Positions 33,529 to 62,774 of a stretch of DNA of 64,000 nt are shown here, in pieces (positions within the stretch are counted from its first letter, which is position 1; each line of letters opens with the position of its first letter). Source of the stretch: Doris montereyensis (taxonomy: Eukaryota; Mollusca; Gastropoda; Nudibranchia; Dorididae); the NCBI GenBank assembly GCA_037039925.1, contig JAXRKP010000079.1:496427-560426 (forward strand). Direction: 5' to 3'. The notes below the pieces were generated by a model, which saw only the letters and a list, made by a program, of their open reading frames with translations, was not told the origin of the DNA and did not search any database. Made by a program: the position numbers and the translations under genes.

Positions 33529-34696
33529 CAGCGGTCTCTACCAAAGAGGCCGGTTTGCCTAAAAATAAAAGGCCGCTTTTTCCGTGTTACGGAATTTTTC
33601 CTTTCTAATCATTATGCCTAAGAGGCTGCTTTGAAAACCTTCATTCCAGCTAAGTGGCTGATTTTTCTTTCGCCGAAAGGTCATATTCTACTAAACTCAA
33701 TGCGATAAAACAAGAAATCAAGTTCAGATCGGCAATATTACGGTTTCTCTCTATCTGGTGCTTGTCTTTGTAAATCCGTGTCGTGTAGTAGGCCTAGAAA
33801 ATACTAGAATCTATAGCCTACTGCTAGCTGCTCCAATATAGTGTCAGTCAGACTCTTTGGTGTTGATGTCAGACACCCGCCAAATGAATGAGGCAATTGA
33901 CACTTGCAAAGCAGTCATCGTCATTTGAAGATCTTGACCCGATCAAAGGCACCATCATAACTGATATAAACTATTATATAAGCATGTTTTCACTGATAAA
34001 TGAGTGAAGACGGTCTAGATTAAAACTGAATTTGGCCTTATTATTTTAGATGCAACGGCTACCCTAGTGTTGTGATCACTAGAAAAAGGAAAAAGAGGAA
34101 GAAAACTTTCTAGAAATGTACACTGCTTTGTACTTTCTAATCTTTTCTATACATCCTCCTTCCTCTTGTTTTAGCGTCTCAGCTCTAGGCCTATATGTCT
34201 GACCAATAAACGTTACATAACGATTATCTAGACAGCACTTCCATGTATCCAGTCGTCTTAGCTCTAGGCCTAGATGTCTGACCAATAAATATGCTGACCA
34301 ATAAATGTCTGACCAATAAATATGTCTGACCAATAAACGTTACATAACGATTATCTAGACAGCACTTCCATGTATCCAGTCGTCTTAGCTCTAGGCCTAG
34401 ATGTCTGACCAATAAACGTTACATAACGATTATCTAGGCAGCACTTCCATGTATCTAGTCGTCTTAGCTCTAGGCCTAGATGTCTGACCAATAAACGTTA
34501 CATAACGATTATCTAGGCAGCACTTCCATGTATCTAGTCGTCTTAGCTCTAGGCCTAGATGTCTGACCAATAAACGTTACATAACGATTATCTAGACAGC
34601 ACTTCCATGTATCCAGCATTCGCCTAAGACACCATTCGGCGAAAAGGTCGCCCTTTGTTGTCTCCCGAGGACTGGCTCCTTAGGCGGAGACCACTG
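33529..34696. mobile_element. Non-autonomous pogo/Tigger-like DNA transposon with TIRs and TA target sites
   Basis: The left end begins TA|CAGCGGTCTCTACCAAAGAG. The right end, read inward on the complement, begins TA|CAGTGGTCTCCGCCTAAGG. About 21 of the first 28 positions agree and both ends abut a TA dinucleotide, as expected for pogo/Tigger/Tc1-type elements. Subterminal TTCGCCGAAAGGTC (left) and TTCGGCGAAAAGGTCG (right) are also shared. No transposase is encoded. The right half of the element carries a 79-bp tandem array. A related left-end fragment lies at 45,520-46,080. Confidence 0.75.
34170..34620. repeat. 79-bp tandem repeat, about 5 copies, inside the transposon
   Basis: Unit ATGTCTGACCAATAAACGTT, ACATAACGATTATCTAGACA, GCACTTCCATGTATCCAGTC, then GTCTTAGCTCTAGGCCTAG. 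One unit also has a local triplication of CTGACCAATAAATATG (34,275-34,330). Confidence 0.95.
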
Positions 34697-34699
34697 TAG

Positions 34700-36750
34700 T
34701 ATAATGATAACAATATAAACTTCCATACTGGCAGAGTAAGAAAGGTCATGTTTATGCAATGGTATCATTTGAGCGAGAGTTGGGAGCAATATATGGAAAA
34801 AGCCAATGTGACAGTTTAAAGTTATGAGAGGTTCAAAAAGACGGATTAAAAGCATATGAGAAAGTTAATGAGAAGACCACAATTTTATAGTTCTCTTCTG
34901 GTAACAGGTAATGAGAAATTGAATAGAAATTTAAAAAGTGTGGTTTTGTCATAGGAAAAACCCAAAAACTATAGATATATGTATATGACATGAACACACA
35001 GTATTTGTAAAGTATAATATTTTTGTACGATAATATCATATCAGGACTAGGAAAATGCTGAAAAGAACAAATACTTATGTACTGATGTGTGTGTGTGTGT
35101 GTATATAATATATATATGTACAGATACATACAGTATGTATAAGTAGTATAAGTGTTCATTGTAACTTGTGTCACACTATAATAATGGTAATAATAAATAG
35201 CAGGCTTGTGAATTGGTGTATGTAATATTAATACATATTACACCTTAGGCACCTACATGCAGTAATTATAAGATAATCTGTGTGCTAATAACACACTAGA
35301 GAAAATGCTAAAACAAAATAAATCTTGGAGAACAAGAGAAGCTTGTGTGCGTGTATTGGTGTGAAAGAGACAATGATTGATTGATCTCTGATTGATTGGT
35401 CTCTTTGCCTGGTAACAGATTGACGATGGAGCATTGCATCATACTAAGAGGAGGGAAAGTCACTACGATGAAGGCAGTGTTACAATCTGTGTTACCATAA
35501 AAGTTGGTCATACAGTTGAAACCTAGTAAAAATGCTATGACACACCACCATGAGCTTAGTGAGATCGCAAGAAGCAAATACAAAAAAAGAAAAGGAAATA
35601 CTGTGTAGAATATTTATGGAAATCACACAGTAAATGTAAAAAAAAAGCAGTTGTATAATTGAACTGTATGGCAACAATTTGAAACAGCTCGAACAGTAAA
35701 ATAACATTCTGACACAACATGAGATGCAAATCAGATGACACTCATTATAGTGGCCTACTAAAATATATAATTATGAGCAGCCAATTGATTTAATATCTCT
35801 ACCATACATGTATTTCATCAAAATGTCTATATAAAAAAACTAATACTATAAAAATGGCAAAACAAGTATGAGGTGTAATATTTAACAAATCAAAATCTTC
35901 ATTTCATTACTTTGATGAGGTGCAGTTTTTTAGTCTTGCCTATGTTGGTGGTACATGTAATGTGTTTGTTGTGTCTTATTCTTACTACATGAACATGTAG
36001 GCCCTATATAGTATTATATAAAACTCCCAAAAATATGTTGGCTGCAGAATTGTTTAAATTCAAATTCTGAGATTTTTCTTGTTGTCAAGTAACAAATACC
36101 ATTGTTAAGTACAGACCAATTTTAGATAGCCGTCAGAAGATGGTAGTATACAACTATAAGCCAAGATCAGTACATGTATGTGTACTTTACACTATTCTAT
36201 TGCTCCATGCAATTACATTAAAAGCTACCTAGACAACAAGAAGACTAGACTATGATCATGCATATTTGAGTTTTTGAACAAGAAAAACAAACCATTTTCC
36301 ATTAATCATGGACTATTAAAACTTACAATGTTAAATGTCCTAGGTGACAAAATCCTAGTACTCATACACATTTCATTTACCCAAACATCCGCTGCACGAG
36401 ACACAACTATGTTATGAAAAGGGAATGGTTGGTATAGCGTTGGCTGTGCATGCAAAGCACACAGTATCATGAGCATTTTTTCAAAGGGCTTTCTGTGGTT
36501 GTCTCTCCATGAAAATGAAAGGCAGAGAGCAGAACTCTGTGCAACACAAGACAAGAGCACACCTTGAGACAATGCATAACTTGGCAAAGTCAAAAGTCAC
36601 ATAACACTCATTCAAAATAACAGCCACTACTGATATAAGAACAACATATATAAGGCACAAAAGGATAAAAGAAAATATTTCAAGTAAAACAAGAAAAATT
36701 TAAACATGACAAAATGAGGGATCACTTAAAAATCAACAAATCAGACATAA
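34700..36750. other. Unassigned AT-rich intergenic sequence
   Basis: About 2 kb without recognised coding, RNA or repeat family. Small simple repeats only: (GT)n at 35,083-35,102 and TATATA at 35,103-35,118. Confidence 0.4.
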
Positions 36751-36751
36751 T

Positions 36752-36815
36752 ACGTCTGTAGTATATTGCCCTAAGGGAACATAGACGAGACAAATACAAG
36801 GGCATAAAATGAAAG
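36752..36815 (-). mobile_element. SINE family C fragment
   Basis: TATTGCCCTAAGGGAACATA then GACGAGACAAATACAAGGGC. This matches the 3' half of family C (TTGTCTCGTCT...CCCTATGGG) on the minus strand. Confidence 0.6.
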
Positions 36816-36884
36816 ATATTTTTTGAACTGAAAAGAATCAAACAAACTACATTCTACAAGTGTTTTTAATGTGATTTTTTTCCA

Positions 36885-36935
36885 TTCTTACTTCCTTAGT
36901 TTCCATTCTACCTTCCACCCGGTGTATGGGTGATT
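36885..36935 (-). mobile_element. Possible very short LINE 3' end
   Basis: TTTCCATTCTACCTTCCACC then CGGTGTATGG resembles the 3' end of the LINE at 1,990-4,965 (CCATTCTACCTTTCGGCGTA then TGGG). Confidence 0.4.
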
Positions 36936-37745
36936 TCTCTCTTGACAAGGTAAAAAAAAAAGGCTGATGCAATGTCATAAGCTTAATCCCCATTACATGT
37001 CAGTTTTCTTTATATTTGCTTGTAAAAGTACCTCTACATTATCTTCATTTGTTATAAGACATTATAACAACAAGCCAAATGTAGGCTTTGGGTTTGAGAT
37101 GTCAAAGGAAATAATTAGCATTAGGAAAATTTCAAACAAGATCCCCATAAAAATCAATGTCTTCAGTATTTTAATAAACTACTTGAGATCGGGGGACATG
37201 AAAATCTTTCATCTTTAAGATCGACATGAGAGTCTTTTCATCTCTAAGATGGTGCATAAGATGTAAAATGTTGCTTTAAAAATTGACACAACCTGTGTAC
37301 CGTTCTATACTGAAAAACTATCAAGTTGCCTGTGACCTTTATGAAAGGAAAGCAAATCAAAAGTTTACAAAATGAGAATGAGACAATAAAAATAAGTTGA
37401 ACATACTGCTTGAGCCACTCTTGCTCTAAGACCTGACAAAAAATGAATGAATGCGGGAGAAAAGTTTCCTAAACGCATTCAGTAATTATATGTGTTATTT
37501 GCATATCATGTGCATGTCAAAATCATCTTTTAAAAAGTCCTTAAATAAGATCTTACTACTACTTTAATAAATAAAAAAATCCAAAGGTTTATGCTATAAC
37601 ATCTGCACACACTATTTCAGTAGTTACACAGCTTAAGGTCCTAGATGCTTATCAAAATCCTCTTTTAAAAAAAAACAAGAATACTTGGATAAGATGTACT
37701 AATTGCTTAATGCACTAAAAAGAAAAGATAAAAAGTTCATTCTAT
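36936..37745. other. Unassigned AT-rich sequence
   Basis: No feature recognised. Confidence 0.35.
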
Positions 37746-37747
37746 AC

Positions 37748-37990
37748 TATAACACAGGGACGACATGACTGAGCAGTTAAAGGCATTGCCCTGTCACTCA
37801 GAGGTACTGTGTTCGAGCCCCACTTCAGGCATTTTGTTTTTTTCCTTGGGAAAGAAAATTTACCCTATTTGCTCCCTTGGACAGCATGGGTGACTCCTGT
37901 AACATTAAACGTAAGCTCGGTGATAGTCTATATTTATTTCTCTAAAGAAATTGCAATGCCAGGTGCAAAATGACACATGTCGGTGCCCGC
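37748..37990 (+). mobile_element. tRNA-derived SINE, family D
   Basis: tRNA-like head: ACATGACTGAGCAGTTAAAG, GCATTGCCCTGTCACTCAGA, then B-box TGTTCGAGCCCC. The body contains CCTTGGGAAAGAAAATTTAC and GGCACCATG-like CAGCATGGGTGACTCC. Head structure A-box to B-box spacing fits a tRNA promoter. Only one copy in this window. Confidence 0.75.
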
Positions 37991-38044
37991 GCGGACATCA
38001 CAATTAAAACATTTTTTTAATGCATATTATAACAGCTGCACAGA

Positions 38045-38050
38045 TTTATT
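38045..38050 (-). terminator. Candidate polyadenylation signal of the SLC22 gene
   Basis: TTTATT on the plus strand is AATAAA on the minus strand, about 435 bp past the stop codon of the transporter gene. Plausible but unsupported; other AATAAA-like words occur nearby. Confidence 0.3.
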
Positions 38051-38483
38051 TAATGTTCAAATTACTTTGAAGATATTTGTCCTCTTGCAGATATTGTAGA
38101 CGTGTATAAGGCACAGCCAGTTCCACAACTCTCGTTCACAATGGAGTTGTAATATTCAGTTGGTTTCAACATGATTAAGATGTCAGTCAAGAATAGAGAA
38201 ACATTATCAAAGCCATTCGTGAGAGATATTCCTGAGTTAGGTTGAGTTTTAAAAGTTATAGAAAATTGGGCACATCAAAATACGGTATCATTCTTGCATT
38301 GACATTACATCCATTTAAGTATAATATGATTTGGTTATTTTATATAATATAAAAACAACGCTAACCTTTAAACTTAAACTTAAAGAATTTATCAGTTTGA
38401 TTGTTGTACGTGCCAAATAAGAGTATAAATCAAAAAAGTTGAGTACATAAACCCAAAAGCCAATACTGGTATAAGACAAATGT

Positions 38484-55347
<16,864 letters not shown>

Positions 55348-57340
55348 GATGGCAGCACTGCAATTGTGTCACTTCCTCTTTTCCTAAACATAAAACATCA
55401 AAACAGAGAAAATGTTATGAGTGTAATTTTGGTCACATATTATTATCTCAAAGTTGAGGACACTTCGTATGAGAGAGTAAAACAAATCTCAGTAAATAAA
55501 ATGCCTAATCAATGCAGAAATTTTGATAAAAGCACGAAACTTCCCAAGCTGACACAGCCATCAACATATGGATGAAAATTTTTGGATATTGCTCTTCAAA
55601 CAGCCTTTAAAATTTGGATTTATTCCTTGTTCAACCTTAAGAAGATAGAATGTTTTGCCTCCTGAACTCTTCCCCATGACCTTTTCTTTTAAAATAGGTC
55701 ACAATATAATATACTAGATTTTCCCGACATAACTTTTAAGAATAATATGGACAAATCTTCTTGGATACATCTATTTTTCCATCTACATCTTCTGAATTTT
55801 TCCCCTCATCCAACCTTTCAATTATCAAAATATGGTCATGATTTCACTGACAAAACCTTTGAAACACAAATAGGTTATTCAACACGCACTTAAAATTGTC
55901 AGTTTCAAAAAGACATTGTTAGATTTATGTCCATGCATGTCATTAAAGTATCACCTGTTAACCTAGCCAACCCTCGTCTCGTCTGGCTTTCCCTCATCGA
56001 TCCGCCTGTTCTTAAAATAAGCTGTCCGGCATGCATCTGTGTGTGCACGCATTGCTTTTCTCATGTCTGTGACCCTCTTTTTGCAGCGTTACGTCATCTC
56101 ATTTAAGTCATTAAATGTTTCTATATTATTTCACCTTCAACTTCTATTGTTTATTCCTACATTATCATCTGTATACGGCTGCACTTGACAATTCTTTCTT
56201 TCTTTATCCATTCCTAATCTACCTTCCGGTGTATATGCACTTGATAATGATAATAATAATTCAATTTATATAGTGCACGCATTTATTTTCTTTGCCTTTG
56301 AGTTAGTGTTTTTGATTTTAGTATATATATATATCGTAACTGTCAAAATATAGTCATCCCTACTTAGTTATCATTGAAAAGTTTGTAGCGTTTTTGGCTG
56401 CCAGGGAAACGGCAGTCATCTTGGATTTGACAAAATTTTCAAAATCTATCTCCTCTCTTAGTTATGAATAAAATCACTCCAAAACCTGTGCAGATTGTTT
56501 TTTCCATTCAATATCTAAAGAGTGACGTCTGCTTTTTTATATATAGATATTTTGGATTTTTTTTATTATGAACTTTTGAAAAAAAACATATATATATGCA
56601 AATGTTTTCTCAAAAAGTTTACAAGATATCAAAAAAACAAACCTAGACGTCATTCTATTAATATTGACGACAGGTACCTGTGTGCCAAATATTATAAAAC
56701 ATTGGTAAGTAAATGATGGAGGAGATAGAAATTTAATGGGAAAAAATACATTTTGAGAAAAATGTGCACAAAGAAATAAAAAGAAAATGACACAAAAAAG
56801 ACACTTCAGACGCGTTATCGTTTCTGTAGCAGCCCCCTTATTCCTTTGACAGTCTCTGGCATTGTTACTGATGTAAAGAGGATTGTAAATCTAGGTTTAG
56901 ATTTGAACCATTGTGAAAATAGATGTATTTATAAAGACCAGTTTTTGTTTTATTCCTCTATTCCTACGCTTGCATGTGTGTTTACAATTCATAGCAAGTA
57001 CATGACCTCCACCTCTTACATCACTCAAAGCGAGAGCTAGTTGGAGAGGGAGGGGGTGTGGTCGAGCCACCATGTTGCGTTGTGGGGTGATAGCTCGACT
57101 GTGGTAAATACGAGTTTTCAGTGCCATCTTCTCAGTCAGTGTTAGGGTAATTTATGTCAAAATTGTGACTGTTTTGCCCTCACCTACAAAATATTGTGCA
57201 ACAAAAACATTATACGTCATATGGACCTTTGTCTTGTAGATAAATGATCGTTCTACCCGAATATAAAAAAAAAAGACTAGATCTATGCCTAAATGCAGCA
57301 GGAAGTCTCCATCAATTGACCTAGTTCTGCTTCTAGTATC
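55348..57340. other. Upstream of the SLC22-like gene; no gene recognised
   Basis: The promoter and any 5' untranslated exon are expected here but I cannot locate them. Two recognisable items: at 56,185-56,235 (TTCTTTCTTTATCCATTCCT, AATCTACCTTCCGGTGTATA) a stub resembling the 3' end of the 1,990-4,965 LINE; and at 56,398-56,430 a copy of the dispersed TGGCTGCC...CATCTTGG motif. Confidence 0.4.
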
Positions 57341-57354
57341 TATATCGGCCATAA

Positions 57355-57500
57355 TTATTCGTCATTAATGACGGATGGACATCGCCACTATTCGTCATTA
57401 ATGGTGAAGGTGAAAGGAGCTTGTCACTCATTGGGATTGCCATTAATGGCGAATGGGCCTGGCACTATTCATCATTAATAATGAATGATGGTCTTCACCA
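57355..57500. repeat. Cluster of palindromic CATTAATG motifs
   Basis: TTCGTCATTAATGACG (57,358), TTCGTCATTAATGG (57,392), GCCATTAATGGC (57,449) and TTCATCATTAATAATGAATG (57,470). Each is palindromic or nearly so; spacing is irregular (about 25-55 bp). Confidence 0.7.
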
Positions 57501-57917
57501 TGATCACAGCTAAATTAGGAATAGGTCTAGACCTAGACTGTATTTTTGAAATGACGAAATAAATTTAAACATCTATAATGATAATGCCTTGGTGTTATTG
57601 TTTAACATTTTCATTATTTCCGCTGGATTTAACAAATTACAAATCTAGATCTAGGTCTAAATCTTGTGAATGGGAATGATTCACGATTCAACATTAGATT
57701 TAGATCTTAGATGTGGCCTGTATTATTTGATCTAGTAGATATAAATATATATTCTCAGTCTGCTTGTGTAATATATATATATATGGTTTTTAATATATAT
57801 CTAGATATATATAATATATTTATGTATGTCTCTCTCCTTCTATCCCTCTTGGTCTTGTCTCTCTCTCTCTCTCTCTCTCCAAAAGTTGGCAAAATTAGGC
57901 AATATTAAACGGCTGTC

Positions 57918-58015
57918 ATTATTCGGATCCGTGTCCCAATAGTGTGGGTGTTTATTCGGACCCGTGTCCCACTAGTGTGGGTTTTATTCGGACCCGGGTT
58001 TTTACTGGGACACAC
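57918..58015. repeat. Direct repeat with ATTCGGACCCGTGTCCCA motif
   Basis: Two and a half units of TTATTCGGACCCGTGTCCCA plus CTAGTGTGGG. Similar GTGTCC-AATAG words recur in the same orientation at 58,428-58,490, suggesting the two ends of one unknown element. Confidence 0.7.
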
Positions 58016-58099
58016 AGATCTAGAATCTATGTCTAAAAATATATTTTTAGAGAATTGAAGTTGAAGACACGTAATTTCAGTTTCAATCGTAAGCGAAGC

Positions 58100-59630
58100 A
58101 ATGCCATCTTGTGACGGCCTTGACGCGTCAACTTCTATTTCTAGCAGTCAAATTTCGTTCCGGAAAAAAAAAGTAAACGAATCCTTTCATACCTTCCAGT
58201 GAACTCATTTTTGGGAGCACGGGTGCGTTTTTATTACCCATTTTAAGTATTTTTTAATAGGTAAATAATAACGTAGATCTACGTTATTAATGTTATGGAG
58301 TAGGCTACCGGGAAAGTTATTGGATTTTGGGACATGTGTGGTACCTACACTTAAACAATAGATCTAATATTGTTCTGGGCATGCACGGTTTAGGTTAGGT
58401 TATGACGTCATTTTACATAAATAGTCCGTGTCCTAATAGGCCCAGCGTGTCCGAATAGTGTGAATGTTCATTGGGACCCAGGGCGTAGGTCTAGATATTC
58501 CCAGATCTATAATCTAGATCTAGTGTTAGGAATATAATTAAAACAACTAATATTCCCAACACGGCCAATTATAGTATACAAAGAAAAAGCTACTAGATCT
58601 AGATGAGTGTATATTCATTAGGCCTTCTACCACTGCTCTAGCCATGTTTATGGCTAGCCTGCCACTACTACCATCAACGCTGGGTTGGCCTAGGCTACTA
58701 ATGCTTCTATATTTCTACTAAATCTACTCGAAGGCTGGAAGGACTCTCCCGAGTCAGACATACATATACAGCAACAGTAGTGACAGTGACATCATTTCTT
58801 ACCCTGAACACCCACCCCCTCCTTTCTTTTCTCCTACTAGATCTACCCCGTTACCGTTTTTTTAACGCAAAAGCTAAAGGTTATGTTTACAAAAAGGCTG
58901 TTCACAAAAAAACACTTTGTCAGGTTCACTGCTTACGTTTATTTCCTCAATCCTCAGCCTAAGCCGTTTACTGTGTTTCACATCACAATCACACCATCGT
59001 ACATCACTTACTGCTCACTACTACACTACACACACGTGTATATAATTATGCACACCGCAGTTTTTCCGCGCATTGTATAGAGTCTGAAGAGAAGATAAGA
59101 TCGAGATTAGCCTTCTCGCGTCCTCAAACAATAGAGCGCGAAATTACTGCCCTTGAATCTTGGTGTTAAAGAGGAGCAAGACTCATCTTACTAAGTACGG
59201 GCACTAAGGCGTTAGTGCTGATGAGAAACATTTAACAACTAAATAAACCTTCAAGTCATAATCATGACAATATTAAAAGGTATACAGCTGGTCCTAATAC
59301 ATAAAATGTATAAACGATGCATTTCATCAAGCAATTGTGTTGGCTAATATTACCCTATCCACCTTAGTGATGAAAAGAAACAGCAAAATGAAAGAAAATT
59401 GAAAGAGTTAAAAGAAAAGATATTTTTGTAATGTCTTATCCCATTGTGTTTTTGTTATGCATGATTTAACATTTGATAAACAAAATGTAAAACATTCTAT
59501 TCTATTCTTTTGAGAAGTTTATGTTCTTAGAGTTTATGATGATGATGATTATCATCATCATAATTCAAACATAATAATGCCAAAAGAAACTCAACAGTAA
59601 AAGTAAATGCAGTCCACCAACATTATGTTA
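58100..59630. other. Unassigned; many AGATCTAG words
   Basis: No gene recognised. The palindromic word AGATCTAG/CTAGATCT is frequent from 57.2 to 58.9 kb. At 59,350-59,430 there is a copy of the dispersed repeat seen at 33,165-33,260. Confidence 0.4.
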
Positions 59631-59639
59631 GCCTCTGCC

Positions 59640-60330
59640 TAGTTCTTCCATTCTTCATAATCATCAACATCAGTATCAAACACAATTATCACCTCGATCC
59701 AAACGGGAAGCTCATTAAAACAAATATTTGGTTGTGATTGCTTTAAATACCTAGGCTCCATCATAACGTCAGATGAAAGGGGAGCAACACAGAGATAAAG
59801 GCAAGAATACCTCAAACAAAAATTTAGTTTAAAAAAGGAAGCACATTCTGACAAAAATAATAATTTCTATACAAACGAGACAAAGAGTGCTTTAGTGTTA
59901 CACCGATGCTATCCTTACGAATGTATGGGAAGCATGGACCCTAAACAAAAAAATGCGGAGATAATCCAAGCAACCGAGGTGTGGTTCTTGAGAAAAATGC
60001 TACGTGTCTCGTGGACAAAGAAAGTTAAAGAAAGAAACCAACGAAAACATTCTCAAACAAGCAGACACGCAGAACTCTCTTCGACAAAATGAATAAAGGC
60101 GGGCGACTTTTTTTGGACATATGATGAGGAGGAAGAAATTGGAACGCTGGTCACCACTGGAAGATCTATCGGACAAAGATTTGGAGGATGACAAAGGAAA
60201 AGATTCTGGATGGAATTGCAAGATGGCTGAAGATAGAGATCGTAAACAAGCTGATAACAGTAACCGGTTAAAGAAGAGTGTGGAAGAACACGATCGCCAA
60301 CACTACACAACAAGACACTCGATGATGAAG
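59640..60330 (+). mobile_element. RTE-like LINE C-terminal/3' fragment
   Basis: Plus-strand frames: FGCDCFKYLGSIITSDERGA, AEIIQATEVWFLRKMLRVSW followed by TKKVKERN, then RMTKEKILDGIARWLKIE-type sequence. This matches the RTE-like C-terminus ('YLGS.IT.DG.....I..RI', 'ATEMWFLRRMLRVSWT.K..NE', 'FLDGLARWL'). It is truncated and frameshifted. It is not the same copy type as the 1,990-4,965 LINE but resembles the 7,830-8,480 fragment. Confidence 0.88.
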
Positions 60331-61345
60331 ATCCATCGTGTCGTTCATTTCAAAACTAGTACCGCAAGAGAACAACTCTTTGAACTGCATATTGTGTCCA
60401 TCCACACACTGACTTGATAGCTGATTTGATTTTTTGATCTGCGACAGCTTTGAAATCAAGGACATTTTCATGGGTCATGTAATTCACTATGAATAGTTGT
60501 GACAACCTGCTGTCCTCGATAATGTGTTGTCATTTTATAGGCTGTATCACTTTCTCCACAGTCTTTCTTTTCTCATTCCAATATATGTGAAAAATCCCGA
60601 TCATTCGGGAGGGAGGTATGGGCCTCTGTATAGAAAATGCTGCACAAATTTACAGACACCTTCTTTTACGAGAGTTGAAAAGAAAACTGACGTAAGCCTA
60701 ATATTTCTTCTGGCTGGCGCAGCCATTCGAAATTGTATTAGATGCTCCACCTAGATTTTAGGAAAAAGCTCGAAATTTGTTTTACCTGTCAGGGCTTGAA
60801 CCCTGAGAGGCCGACACCTCACCTGTAGACTACATGTATTCAATTTGTTCAGGTGTCCGTGGTTTCATTTTCGTTAGTGTTAATTCCTATGTATCTGTGT
60901 TGTGCTCATTCATGTGATATTATGTAGCTTCCGTGCACTTACTCATATTAATAAGCATTACTTATTTCAAGCTCTTTTAATACAGTGTGCCATTTTATTG
61001 TCTCCATGTATTACGAAGTCTTTAACACTACGAGAGTAAGAGGCCTATGAATGAATGAGTGAGAGTATAGATTATATCATAATATAATGTTAATAAATTT
61101 TGTTGTGATTATTTATTGAAAATTACGTCAACAAACACAATGTAACTTCCTGCTTGAAAGATCAATACAACAAGACATTTTGTCTATTGTATCTTAGGTA
61201 TTAATTTATTGACATATTTTCACCCTCCCTCTATGGTGACCGTCGCCCATATATAAACATCTTTGTCCTGCTTCACTGCTTCCATTCCAAACTATTTCAT
61301 TCCATTTGTCATCCTGTCGCAGCTTCAATCCTGAAGATAACCGCG
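60331..61345. other. Unassigned; a possible tRNA-like SINE remnant at 60,790-60,835
   Basis: CAGGGCTTGAACCCTGAGAG resembles a reversed B-box (GGTTCAAGCCC), but too little else is present to assign a family. No gene seen. Confidence 0.3.
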
Positions 61346-61351
61346 ATAGCG

Positions 61352-61434
<83 letters not shown>

Positions 61435-61582
61435 GTAGTAGTAGTAGTAGTGGTAATGGTAGTGGTAGTGGTAGTGGTAGTGGTAGTGGTAGTGGTAGCG
61501 GTAGCGATAGCGGTAGCGGTAGTAGTAATAGTAGTAGTAGTAGTCGTAGTAGTAGTAGTCGTCGTCGTAGTAGTAGTAGTAC

Positions 61583-61613
<31 letters not shown>

Positions 61614-61614
61614 C

Positions 61615-61705
<91 letters not shown>
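61352..61705. repeat. Inverted (CTA)n / (TAG)n trinucleotide microsatellite
   Basis: About 82 bp of CTA repeats (61,352-61,433) meet TAG/GTAGTG repeats head to head at CTAG (61,432-61,435). The first about 17 bp each side form a perfect palindrome. The right half includes GGTAGT and CGTAGT variants, then about 100 bp of pure TAG. Poly-Thr/Val/Leu/Ser open frames are artefacts. Confidence 0.97.
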
Positions 61706-61707
<2 letters not shown>

Positions 61708-62068
61708 CTATTTGAGTGTATTTGCTTACCACAGTAATTTAGTAATCGATCTGAGTGTGTTTTTTTCAATGTTGTGTTTGAATAATGTTACATTGTGCGG
61801 TTATTTTAGGTTGTTTTTTTTTTTTTTTAGGAGTGAGTTCCATAATCTGAGAGCGCTAAGGAAGAACGAGTGAAGGTGTGTGTTGACAGAGGATGTTGGA
61901 TGATTTCAACGTGCGCTCCCTGCCTCTCCTCATTCATTTCCTTCGTTCTCTTTCTGACTTTCTGCAAATCTCAGTGCAGTGGTAAACAGACACGGGGAAT
62001 AATGTCTGATAACAAGAAAATGTTATGAATATAACTTGAGTGATTTCCCTTAGACCGTGTTCACCTGG
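61706..62068. other. Unassigned spacer
   Basis: No gene recognised; poly-T at 61,817-61,830. Confidence 0.35.
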
Positions 62069-62245
<177 letters not shown>

Positions 62246-62384
62246 CCTGCTGTCTCTGACTCTGTCACTTCTTCAACTCTTTAATTTAAAAAGGGAAGAA
62301 AGAAAGAAAAGAAAACAGAACGAAAGAAAGGAAGGAAGAAAGCAAGAACGAACGAAAGAAAAAAAAATTCTGATTGTATTCTTA

Positions 62385-62705
62385 TGGGGACTCAGTAGTC
62401 CAGAGGCAAGGTGCCAGCCTCTCAACCAAAACGTTGTGGGGTCAAGCCCCGGTGGCGACTGAAAAAAACCTCTATTGAGATTTTTTTAGAAAAAAAACTA
62501 GCCCTATCCAGGTAGGTGGATCGACACCTGGTCTCATCGGAGACAGATGATAAAAAAGGAGGTTCCATGTGCAGATCACAACACTATGTGCCACGTTAAA
62601 GATCACTTGGCTCTTTATAGTTTATTAGGAAGTCCGGGCAGAATTGAAAATCATACCAAAACCCCCGAGATCAGTTTTGTTGGGGATGTGGGTAAAACCA
62701 AATTT
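62385..62705 (+). mobile_element. tRNA-derived SINE, family A, full length
   Basis: Head CAGTAGTCCAGAGGCAAGGT, GCCAGCCTCTCAACCAAAAC and GGGGTCAAGCCCC (B-box). The body runs through CCAGGTAGGTGGATCGACAC, TCATCGGAGACAGATGATAA, TGCAGATCACAACACTATGT and CCCCCGAGATCAGTTTTGTT to GGGTAAAACC. Confidence 0.93.
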
Positions 62706-62774
62706 AAAAATGAAAGTATTCTTATGCTCATCCTTGGTATTTTGCCTCTGTTAATTAGTACCGGTACTTTATTT

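Noticed and set aside
35492..35741. Short hydrophobic open frames in the 35-36 kb region
   Set aside because: Length expected by chance in AT-rich DNA; no similarity recognised.
61206..61345. Possible short gene remnant left of the CTA tract (minus-strand RCLYMGDGHHRGRVKI)
   Set aside because: Too short and without a recognisable family or second exon.
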